Source of the DNA: Diphasiastrum complanatum
Taxonomy: Eukaryota; Streptophyta; Lycopodiopsida; Lycopodiales; Lycopodiaceae
NCBI GenBank assembly: GCA_029204225.1
Contig: CM055112.1
Span: 30,870,788-30,934,787 of the forward strand
Direction: 5' to 3'
DNA length: 64,000 bases
The notes beneath the pieces are model-generated. The model searched no databases and had not been told where the DNA came from. It saw only the letters and a list, made by a program, of their open reading frames with translations. The position numbers and the translations under genes are program-made. Positions 56,141-64,000 of this stretch are shown here, piece after piece. How positions within the stretch are numbered: the stretch's first letter is position 1; every line of letters starts with the position of its first letter.

Positions 56141-57601
56141 ATGTCGTCTTCACCTCATCAGGCTTATTCCATTGTTGACCACCGTCTTTATCATTATGGT
56201 TCTCTTTGTATTCCTAGTTCTTTGGGTATCCGTTCTCAATTGTTGTCGAATGCTCATTCGTCTCCAGTTGGGGGTCATTTTGGTTTTCAGAAGTCTTATG
56301 CTCGTCTTAAGGATCATTTCTATTGGCCATCCCTTAGGAAAGAGCTTGTTGTACTTATTCGTACCTGTCCTTTCTGCTTACGTAATAAGTACTCCCGTGC
56401 TAAGTCCGCTGGTTTGCTTCAGAGTTGGCCTATTCCTCACCGCCAGTGGACTGATATTTCTATGGACTTCATCATTGGCCTTCCCCGCACCCATCGTGGT
56501 CACGATTCATGTATGGTGGTAGTTGACAGGTTCTCGAAACAGGCACATTTCATACCCGTCCGCAGTACTATCACAGCAGAGCAGTGTGCACGCTTGTTCC
56601 TTTCAAAGATATTTCGCCTACATGGGTTTCCTTGTACTATCCTTTCTGATCGGGATAGTAAGTTTACATCATTGTTCTGGACAGAGCTTATGCGTATATT
56701 GGATGTACAGCTTTTTATGGGGTCTGCTTATCATTCTACTTCTGATGGGCAGTCTGAGGTCCTTAACAGGATCCTTGAGGATTATTTGCGCCATTTTGTT
56801 ACTCCTTCAAGGAAGGATTGGGATCAACACTTATGTTTGGCAGAGTATAGCTATAACAGCTCTGTTAGTACCAGCACCGGCGTTGCACCATTTTTATTAT
56901 CTCATGGTTATGCACCTCTTTTGCCTGGTATTCCTCTTCCTCCCGAGGATACACCTGTGACACTGTCTTCATTTCTATCAGGTGCTCGCGAGCTTATTCT
57001 CCAAGCCAGTTCCCATTTGCAGCAGGTCCAGCAGCGTTATCAGGCTTCAGTTGATCGTCATCGACGTCATGTTGAGTTTCATGTTGGTGATATGGTATAT
57101 CTACGCCTACGGTTTGCACGTCATCATTTTATTCAGGGCCATGCTTCTACTGAGAAGCTTGCACCACGTTATTATGGGCCTTATTGTATATTGGAGGTTC
57201 TTAGTCCAGTTACATATCGTCTTCAGCTTCCTGCTTCCACACGTGCCTGTGATATATTCCATGTCAATTTATTACGTGCTGCTATTGAGGATGATGCTCC
57301 TCGTGATGCTGAGTTTCCTACTACACCGGATCTCTTTCCTTTATTACCTGCTGCTATCCTTCAGGTGCGTTTGCATCATAGTCGACGCCGCCGGCAGATT
57401 TAGTTCCTAGTCCAGTGGGATGGTCGTCCTGTTGAGGAGGCCACATGGGAGCCTATTGATGTCTTTTATCATACACCGTCACTTGCGGATCAGGCTCGTG
57501 CTCTTGCCGCACTTGTTGATTCCTCTACATCAGCTGTTGCTCCAGTTGTTACTACACCAGATGTTGTTCCAGTTGATCCTCCAGGGCTTGCTATTACTTG
57601 A
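56141..57601 (+). pseudogene. gypsy A2 integrase with chromodomain
   Basis: It begins near the HHCC finger region (NAHSSPVGGHFGFQKSYARL, LIRTCPFCLRNK). The catalytic core follows: ISMDFIIGLPRTHRGHDSCM, VVVDRFSKQAHFIPV, LSDRDSKFTSLFW and the DGQSEVLNRILEDYLR block. The C-terminal part is PRYYGPYCILEVLSPVTYRL. The chromodomain AAILQVRLHHSRRRRQI - FLVQWDGRPVEEATWEP is split by a TAG at 57401-57403; in A1 this codon is CAG. The frame ends at TGA 57599-57601. Confidence 0.92.
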
Positions 57602-57645
57602 TCCAGTCCTTTATTGCAGTTGGGTCTTATTTTTGTGTCGAGGAG

Positions 57646-58096
57646 AGTTATGGACTCGGCTCATTACATTCGCCATGTCCATTTACATTTACTTTACTTT
57701 ATGCATAAGCAGGCTTTGGGCCCTTTTTTATTCATTATTTGACATTTAGACTATATGGTTGGCCTTGGGCCCTATTATTGACATTTAGACCATATTATTG
57801 GCCTTGGGCCCTATGATTCACTATATTGGTTATTTGGTCATATTACTGAGAGTGGGGGCCTTCTTGGAGGGCGCACTATTTTCCCTCTCAGTTTGGCCCT
57901 AGCCACTGGAAGCTTCCTTTTAGGGCTTTTTCTTGGCTATAAGTAGGGATTCTGTGTCATTTGTTACTTGGCTTATGATATGATCTCCTTCTTTAGTCTC
58001 TTTAAGCTTTCTCTCTCCTGCTTTCTAGGGTTAAGTCTTGCTTATGTGATGCTTTCATAGACTAAATCTAGATCATCCGTGGCTACGTTCATAACT
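57646..58096 (+). repeat. gypsy A2 3' LTR (451 bp)
   Basis: Same length and ends as the 5' LTR. The purine-rich TGTGTCGAGGAG lies directly before it. I count 7 mismatches against the 5' LTR and no indels. Confidence 0.94.
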
Positions 58097-58101
58097 ACAT
58101 T
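58097..58101. repeat. target site duplication ACATT, right copy (A2)
   Basis: Identical to 51386-51390. Confidence 0.92.
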
Positions 58102-58516
58102 TAGGATTAGGACAACTACTTTGTGTTCAATGAAAAGTTGCTCCTTTTAAGAGAGGAGTACCAATTTTAAGGTGTAACTACAAAATGCAGGTTTTTGGTT
58201 GAAGAGTCAAAAGTATTTACCTATTATGGACTTACCACTTAAGACTTACACAGTAAGTGGCTCAATCACGAGCCTACCACTTTCACTTCATCTCGTTTAC
58301 CACCTACCACTTACGAGGTACATGAGATGATGTGGAAGTGTAGGCTATGTTTCGTTTGCATACCATATTAACATCATGGATATTAATGGATTGTTTGCTT
58401 ATTGTACATCTGCATTGTTGTACTACAATTAACTGTACGAAGGGAAGATTTTTGAGGCTTTCATGGTAAGAAATTTCTTAACCTTTTCCTTTTGGGATCT
58501 TTATTCAAAACAACAG
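58102..58516 (+). other. probable intron end upstream of the dehydrogenase exon
   Basis: AT-rich, no coding sequence; it ends in TTCAAAACAACAG, a plausible 3' splice site. Confidence 0.5.
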
Positions 58517-58732
58517 GGTTGAGGGTTTTGATTGCATTTTGGATGCGGTATTGGGAGACTATTTTTTACCAGCATATGACAAACTTTCACGTGGAGGTCG
58601 TTACATTGTATATGGTGCCTCAAGTATGATGCCTCATGGAAATCGCCCAAATTGGTTGACGCTTGCATGGAAATACTTTCGAAGGCCTATCCTTGACCCT
58701 TTGAAGATGATGGGCGAAAACAAAAACATTAT

Positions 58733-58733
<1 letters not shown>
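58517..58733 (+). CDS. zinc-binding dehydrogenase (VAT1-like), penultimate exon
   Basis: This encodes part of a medium-chain dehydrogenase/reductase of the quinone-oxidoreductase group, close to VAT1-like proteins. These use NADPH to reduce quinones or enals in the cytosol. The exon reads VEGFDCILDAVLGDYFLP, LSRGGRYIVYGASSMMPHG, RPNWLTLAWKYFRRPILDP and MMGENKNIM, the cofactor-domain half after the GxGxxG fold. It starts after a CAG acceptor (58514-58516) and ends at ATG|GT (58734). The earlier exons are not found in the window, so they would lie further upstream, beyond the nested elements, or the gene is partial. No stop interrupts this exon. Confidence 0.75.

Positions 58734-58734
<1 letters not shown>

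Positions 58735-58804
<70 letters not shown>
58735..58804 (+). repeat. (CT)n at the intron start
   Basis: 70 bp of CT begins inside the 5' splice site and ends in CTCTCAG (58806), which itself looks like a pyrimidine tract with acceptor. No LINE sequence adjoins it. Confidence 0.95.
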
Positions 58805-58807
<3 letters not shown>

Positions 58808-58969
58808 TTGCTACTAAAAATGCTCTTTAGTTTAAGAAATGCACAACTCTAAAAACATTGATCTTCATTGCATGATATTTTTATTATTTTTCCTATCTAC
58901 TTCTAGGAAATCTTGTTTCTCTCTCTTGTTATGCTTGCTTCTTGCCTTATCTCTGTTCATTTTGTATCT

Positions 58970-59340
58970 AGTTGCGTTGGTATAAATACCTATTACCATG
59001 TGGCTAATCTACTGATTTTTAGCGCAGCAACAACCTATTGGGTGCCTATATGCTTCTCAACCACAATGCTTCCTTTGTCGCTTGAGAGAGCAATATACTC
59101 TGATTCTATAGTTGATAGAGCTATTGAGGTTTGCTTGTGACTATGCCATGAGATTGGACCATTGTTGAGGAAGCATGTAAATTCACATGTGGATCTACGA
59201 GTGTCTATATCTCAGCCCAACTTGCATCCGAATAACCACTGAGTATGTTGAGTTTGTCATTGTCAACTGCTCCATAACAGATGCATTGGTCCATCGTAGC
59301 TCGAATGTATCTCATAACTCTGATAAGAGCCTTCTAATGT
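58970..59340 (-). pseudogene. copia RNase H relic
   Basis: The minus strand reads MRYIRATMDQ, GYSDASWAE (59211-59237), RRSTCEFTCFLNNGPISWHS and STIESEYIALS (about 59085-59117), the standard copia RNase H order, with several stops and shifts. It is an old insertion inside the intron. Confidence 0.75.
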
Positions 59341-60374
59341 GTAATACTCAAATTAGCCATGTATTGGCTTAACACTAGAGTCATCACAAAATTCGCACAA
59401 AAGTGTGCATTTCAAGCACTTGTTCCAAAAATCATCTCTCATAAACTATGATGAATCGCATCAAATCCTTTCACATGTGTATTCTTCATATATATATTTA
59501 GCGATTAGAAACTGTGAGGCCTTCATTTTGAGCAACTTATATGTAAGATATAATGTGTCAAACAAACATGTGGGGGCATTGATGAAACTTCAATATTTTC
59601 ATATATGGGACTATATTATATGACTGTAGAAACATAGGCAACATTACAAGAGTTAACATGTAGTTAGTTGGTAGTTAAAAGTAAATTTTTCTTGTAATGA
59701 ATAGCTAAGCTCTCTTTTGATTCCCTTTGATGGAGTATATGTATGAAGGAATAGAGATCAAATAGAGAGAAGTGTAAGAGGAGCTTCACAGTGTTGTTTG
59801 GTGACGACTCACTCAAAAAGAAAAGAAAGACAAAGGGATTTTGTTCTTATGGTATCGTTTTTATGTTGCATGTATCTGCTTGCTTGTTGTGTTGTCTGTG
59901 ATTCGTATTAGCTCATCTAGTTCCTGCAATTCCTCACATCAGACAAATGCTTCTGCCAGCACATCAAAAATGTTAGGACCAACGTCAGCATCAACATGCT
60001 TATCTTATGAACATTTCCCTAATAAAACATGACATCCATACTTATGAGAACTTTGTTTATGGAAGGAATGTAGATCCTATAAGCTTTACTTACATCATTA
60101 TAGCCAACAAATAACCCCAACTTAGATGTGGGATCTTCCTATATGGTGTTGAGTCGTGAGTTCTTCCAATACTTGAGCTTGGTATTTCTGGATAGAGATG
60201 GATTGTGGTGGCATGAGACACCGTAGTTTGTGCTTCAAGGGACAGCTCTATCATGTTGGTGCAATTCCCACAACATGGGGATGAGCATAGATTAACTCTA
60301 TCGATTGATGTCTCTTCACTAGTGTTGGTTGATATAGGTTAATCATAGGTTAGATATTAAGGAAGTCGCTACAA

Positions 60375-60387
60375 TGGTATCAGAGCA
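60375..60387 (+). promoter_or_regulatory. primer-binding site of an LTR-element relic
   Basis: TGGTATCAGAGCA one base after ...CTACA marks the end of a 5' LTR. The LTR start (somewhere after about 59620) could not be fixed. Confidence 0.65.
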
Positions 60388-61334
60388 TACCTATCTGTGC
60401 AAAAATTTGAACCAATGGGAGGTGGTTCGAAGGAAAGCTTGCATGGAGTTTTCTATGAACAATGATTTGGGGAAGTCAATTTCTTTGAGCTTGAATTATG
60501 CATCTCTTGTGGATTAATAGATTGAGGATATGGTTGATTGATTTGCAACATCTTTGATAGCCTAGCATGACTATAGTAATGGTGTTTGTGCTAGTACCAT
60601 GAGGATCATGGAAGTGATATTATTGCATGCTACAAAGGCTATGATCTTGTGGAATAGTGTAAGGGACTCAACATGCATCATGTACAAGAGCAATTTTACT
60701 CAAGTCTGAGCTTGGTATTCTTGCTTGTGATGATTGCTAAGTGAATACACATGTGAGAAATGAAAAATCAGTTTTTTCTACTCAAGATTTTCTTATATTT
60801 TATTGTTTTTTCATGATTGGATTGAATGATGGTTGGATCATGAATGGTAGCTAATAAATCACATGAGATACACTAGCAAAACTGGAATAGATCGATGGAG
60901 GCAACATATGGCTATTCTTCTAGGTTAATTGCTATTTGAAGTCTACACCTTAAATTATTTGGGAGAAGGACTTCGAGCATGCTTGCTTAGACTATTCCAT
61001 GTATGCTAGGCTGATGGCTCAAAGCCATAAATTTAGAGGAGGTTGTCTCACCATTTTTTCATGGAGACCTTACATAATGCAAGTATATGGATCATACCAA
61101 TGAGGGTTACATTAACAACGTCTACATCTAGCCATATGAACCGGTAGTTTGTTATCTCAAACTTTGTTTGAGTGCATGAGAGCTTCTTCATGAGTTCGTT
61201 TTTAATATTTAATAACTTCATATAGTCTGGACATACGTGAGTGATAGGTGTTGTAATATTGTAGGATGGGAGACCAATAGTCTTCAAGAGCAAGAAGTTG
61301 TGTGAAATTAGATACACCATTAAGAAAAAAAAAA

Positions 61335-61512
61335 CTTTTCATTGTAGTTCATCGTCTTAAAACATGGAGACATTATCTCTATGGTGATAAGTTTGTTGTT
61401 TGTAGATATTACTAACACCTTAAATATTTATGTAATAGGTGGGTTGAGCTCATTCAAGAGTTTGACCACTAGATTTGTCGTACTAAAGTTGCCACCAATC
61501 ATGTCTCAAAAT
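61335..61512 (+). pseudogene. gypsy RNase H relic
   Basis: It reads VVHRLKTWRHYLYGDKFVV, then YLCNRWVELIQEFDH and KVATNHVSKC, matching ALKTWRHYLYG, WxELIQEFD and ATNHVADAL of gypsy RNase H. It is too short and broken for function. It may belong to the same element as the primer site at 60375. Confidence 0.65.
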
Positions 61513-62744
61513 GCAATGAAGTAAAATCATTCTCATTCGTTGTGATTCGTCTGTTGACCCCTCAGAAGAATATGCTAGATCCATTCATACATCAAATGTG
61601 GCAAATAGTGGTAATAGGGAGAGATAGGCATGAATTATGATTAGGGCTACTATGTAGAGGCACAATGTGAAATAGCAATAACATGTCGAATCATTGCCAA
61701 ATGTTGAAAGGCATAATAACAAATGTGAACTCATGGTCTATGTAGATGTCTCTCCTTTTAAGGTTTGGCCTATAACTTTTTGAGCTTACTAGCAAACTCA
61801 AACAGCAAATAACTCTTTGAGCTTGCTATAACTCTTTGAGCTTACTATTCTATAAATTGTATAGTAAAAGAGAAATTGGGGTTTTGTGATGCGAAAGCAT
61901 GCAAATTTGTATCCCATTGTTATCAAATTTTCTCTTTGCTAACATTGGGTTTTCCTCTAGGTGCTTCCCTTTCCAATCGAGGCAGGTTTAACTAGCTTTT
62001 ATCTAGATCAATGCTAGGATCCATCATTGGAACTCCTCTTATCTGTCTTTCCTCAGTCATATCTTGTTTTAAAGCATATCATTTCTTCTTATTTCACTTA
62101 CTTTCTTTTTCTTTGGTTTCTTCGTCCCTCCTATTTTTGCGATCACCAAAGTTGTCTGTAAGTTCTTATGAAACAATGGCCCTTCTTTCCTCAATTGGGA
62201 CATTTAATCTGTGCCTTTTAAGCTTTGTGGCCTTGGTCTTCTTCTTGTATTTCTTCTCTCGCTCTTCTTTTCAGACATATCCATCCTAATTTCTCATCGC
62301 GCCAACCTTCCGATTATGGCTTCCTCGTTTTGATGTTATTGATAGGGTATTATTTACATGAGAGATTTTATTGATTGGGATCTTGGTAGTGTTGTTTCTC
62401 CCTTGAGTCCCTATGGTTCTCAAAGATCATCACCATGAATTACAAACCTTTGGCTTCCATTGAACTAGAATTTGTCAAAAAATTGGTGTCACATAATGGA
62501 CTTTGTCTACTTGATCGGCTTGAAAAACATCTCAATGTCTTTGTACTAGAAGCCAACTTTTGATTCTAAGCCTTTTCACATTGTGACCAAGGTAAATTGT
62601 CCACCACCTCGCCTGATTTTTGTAACTCCAAATGGTCTTTTAAAAGCTTGTGAGAAGAATGGAATGATCTCTTATTCTTTTGTATACATTTCTACCAAAG
62701 AACCCAACTTTACGTTCACCTAGTTCAACTTTAAATGGCTTAAT
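61513..62744. other. intron sequence, unassigned
   Basis: The frame at 62011-62289 is hydrophobic and Ser-rich without a recognisable family. The rest is likely decayed retroelement sequence. Confidence 0.5.
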
Positions 62745-63130
62745 AATGATCCTCCCTCTTTATGGAAAGTTAGATTTTGTCACTTCTGTCTTATTAAGCC
62801 TGTCAAAATGCTGCTCTTTGCCCTCAAAATTTTGCAGCATTCTCTTCTTGTTAAAGCCAAATACAAAGGTAGCGCTTGTCGCATCTACTCTAAATGTAAG
62901 TCAGCTAAAGAAGATACGATCCACCCCTTCTTTGCTTGTTATTTCTCTATGGAATGTAGTTTGTGATTTGTTTATTGCTAGGTTCCACGTGAAGTTTATG
63001 AATTTTTACCTCTCCTCTTTCTTACTCCATCTATGTTTTTCTAGATGTTGTAAACAAGTTTTGGCAATTTCTTAGTGTACCTATAGTCTGGCATATTTGG
63101 TTGAACAAAAATAGCAGAGAATTTGGGAAA
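62745..63130 (+). pseudogene. plant L1 LINE C-terminal relic (zinc-binding region)
   Basis: Frames here read CHFCLIKPVKMLLFALKI, HSLLVKAKYKGSACRI, KSAKEDTIHPFFACYFS and later WLNKN-like text. The KEDTIHxFFxC pattern is the zinc-binding region found after RT in plant L1 elements. This LINE type differs from LINE-a to -f. Many stops. Confidence 0.5.
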
Positions 63131-63641
63131 GGGTTCTTAATCAAAGGTTAAATGTTTGAGGACAAAAAAAAAAAAACCTATGAGTGTTTTCTATACAAAT
63201 AAAAAGTTAATTTTAACTATTTTTTTATGAAAATTGATGTTAAGAGGACGCAATAAAATGAAATCAATAAATTCTTCAACTAAAGCATTTAGCATATTGA
63301 AAGCATACTAGCATCTTCTATGGATTTAATTTTCTTTTGGTGGTAATCTTTAAGTTGACTTGTACATTGTGCTTTGTTTTGTAATTGACAAAAAATTTCA
63401 ACAATTGCATCCTTTGGCTTTCGGCATATTTTGTGCATCTCATGGCAATACCAAAGACTTTGCAATATCTTCTCTTGAAGAAAACATGTTTTTGAATTTT
63501 CTAAAGCTTTGATACATATTGGGTAATAGAATTGTGTAGAATCTTAGTAAAACGTACAAAATACTAGTGTGAGCTTGTATTAAAATCACTTCATAAAGGC
63601 TATAATTATACATACAAGTGAATCGTACTTTTGATATGCAG

Positions 63642-63824
63642 GCCTTCAACTTGATCTGGATGTTTGATAAGATTGAGAAGATGGAACAACTTTTTCAAGA
63701 GCTGGAGTCATACAAGCTTCCACCTCCATTTATTGGACATAGATATCCTTTTATGCAAGCCCTTGATGCCCTTCGAAAGTTCCAAAGTGGAACAACCAAA
63801 GGAAAAGTTGTTTTGGAATTGTAA
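63642..63824 (+). CDS. zinc-binding dehydrogenase (VAT1-like), last exon
   Basis: The exon reads AFNLIWMFDKIEKMEQLFQE, LESYKLPPPFIGHRYPFMQA and LDALRKFQSGTTKGKVVLEL, then TAA at 63822-63824. This is the conserved C-terminus of the dehydrogenase family (xGHxFPFxxAxxALxxLQSGxxxGKVVL). It is fully open and joins the previous exon in phase. About 170 bp of 3' flank follow with no clear poly(A) signal. Confidence 0.8.
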   Translation, partial: AFNLIWMFDKIEKMEQLFQELESYKLPPPFIGHRYPFMQALDALRKFQSGTTKGKVVLEL

Positions 63825-64000
63825 AACGATGCTTCGATTCAGGCATGTCCAAAAATGCACAAGTGACATTACATTGAGCCAAATACTACGCCAATTTCTT
63901 AAGTATTTTTAAATGGTTGTTGTAGAAATTAGGTAGGTTTTAATCATGACAATATACTCCTTCAAGAAAGCTGTAAATTTCTTTTTTTGTGTACGTCTAA
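63825..64000 (+). other. 3' flank of the dehydrogenase gene
   Basis: Probable 3' UTR. A frame running to 63912 is an out-of-frame shadow of the exon. Nothing else seen. Confidence 0.5.

Larger units (their letters stand above)
51391..58096 (+). mobile_element. gypsy A2, complete chromovirus
   Basis: A 6.7-kb element with two 451-bp LTRs, an initiator-methionine primer site, gag, protease, RT, RNase H, integrase and chromodomain in gypsy order, plus a 5-bp duplication. The LTRs differ at 7 positions by my count (about 1.6 percent), so it is young. Even so, gag-pol has two stops and several frameshifts. Confidence 0.95.
51207..58267. other. possible small TIR element split by gypsy A2
   Basis: TGACTGAGCCACTTAC at 51207 and its near reverse complement GTAAGTGGCTCAATCA (to about 58267) flank gypsy A2. 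Without A2 they would delimit about 350 bp. The inner parts of both repeats also share CTTAAGTGGTAAGT-like sequence in varied order, so the limits are vague. Confidence 0.3.
58734..63641 (+). other. 4.9-kb last intron of the dehydrogenase gene
   Basis: Donor ATG|GTCTCTCT and acceptor GATATGCAG|GCC give a clean join IM-AFNLIWMF. The intron holds a (CT)n tract at its very start and decayed copia, gypsy and L1 pieces. Confidence 0.72.

Noticed and set aside
56523-57410. Hydrophobic frames overlapping integrase that could pass for an envelope protein
   Set aside because: They are out-of-frame readings of well-supported integrase; no signal peptide or separate domain.
62011-62289. Hydrophobic 92-codon frame as a membrane protein
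   Set aside because: Lies within the intron, no homologue recognised, composition fits AT-rich intron sequence.

Overview
The window looks like a repeat-rich nuclear segment from a land plant. Three things suggest this. LTR retrotransposons here carry primer-binding sites for the plant initiator methionine tRNA (TGGTATCAGAGC type). Ty3/gypsy chromoviruses, Ty1/copia elements and a hAT transposase with short GT-AG introns sit side by side. The unique DNA is AT-rich with large introns. The lineage is not decided by the sequence; the LINE type and the VAT1-like dehydrogenase gene would fit a seed-free plant, but that is a guess. There are no rRNA, tRNA, CRISPR or bacterial features. Almost every coding region belongs to a mobile element, and most are broken.

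Layout. 1-2226: 3' part of a copia element inserted in a LINE. 2227-4221: the remaining LINE (LINE-a), ending in a hairpin and a (CT)n tail that abuts remnants of a TPR gene (4222-4835). 4840-7735: LINE-b (ORF1 plus part of ORF2). 7767-15075: scrambled block holding an inverted pair of fragments of one chromovirus (gypsy C), a LINE endonuclease scrap and a minus-strand LINE (LINE-c) that itself carries a 501-bp insertion. 15076-25390: AT-rich DNA with small repeats and no gene I can support. 25411-32829: gypsy B, split by a complete minus-strand gypsy A1 (25989-31845) with a perfect 5-bp target duplication. 32818-38850: a hAT transposase relic, a 154-bp perfect palindrome with inverted arms, and an opposite-strand BED zinc finger. 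39979-47462: three same-strand LINE copies (LINE-d, -e, -f) linked end to end by (CT)n tracts. 47463-51390: AT-rich and unassigned. 51391-58096: gypsy A2, a young second copy of the A family. 58517-63824: the last two exons of a host zinc-binding dehydrogenase gene, whose 4.9-kb last intron contains copia, gypsy and L1 relics.

The main unusual system is the LINE family. Its 3' ends share a hairpin whose stem sequence changes while pairing is kept, followed directly by (CT)n instead of poly(A). Every 5' junction I can see in the LINE-d/-e/-f chain also starts in (CT)n, which suggests an element aimed at (CT)n microsatellites. ORF1 and ORF2 lie in the same frame, separated by one TAG followed by a structured GC-rich segment in two diverged copies. 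ORF2 ends in a tail with two PCNA-binding (PIP-box)-like motifs in four copies. Other notable items are the non-canonical AG...CT LTR ends of gypsy A, the gypsy A1 derivative whose pol is replaced by an unknown open frame, and the 154-bp perfect palindrome.
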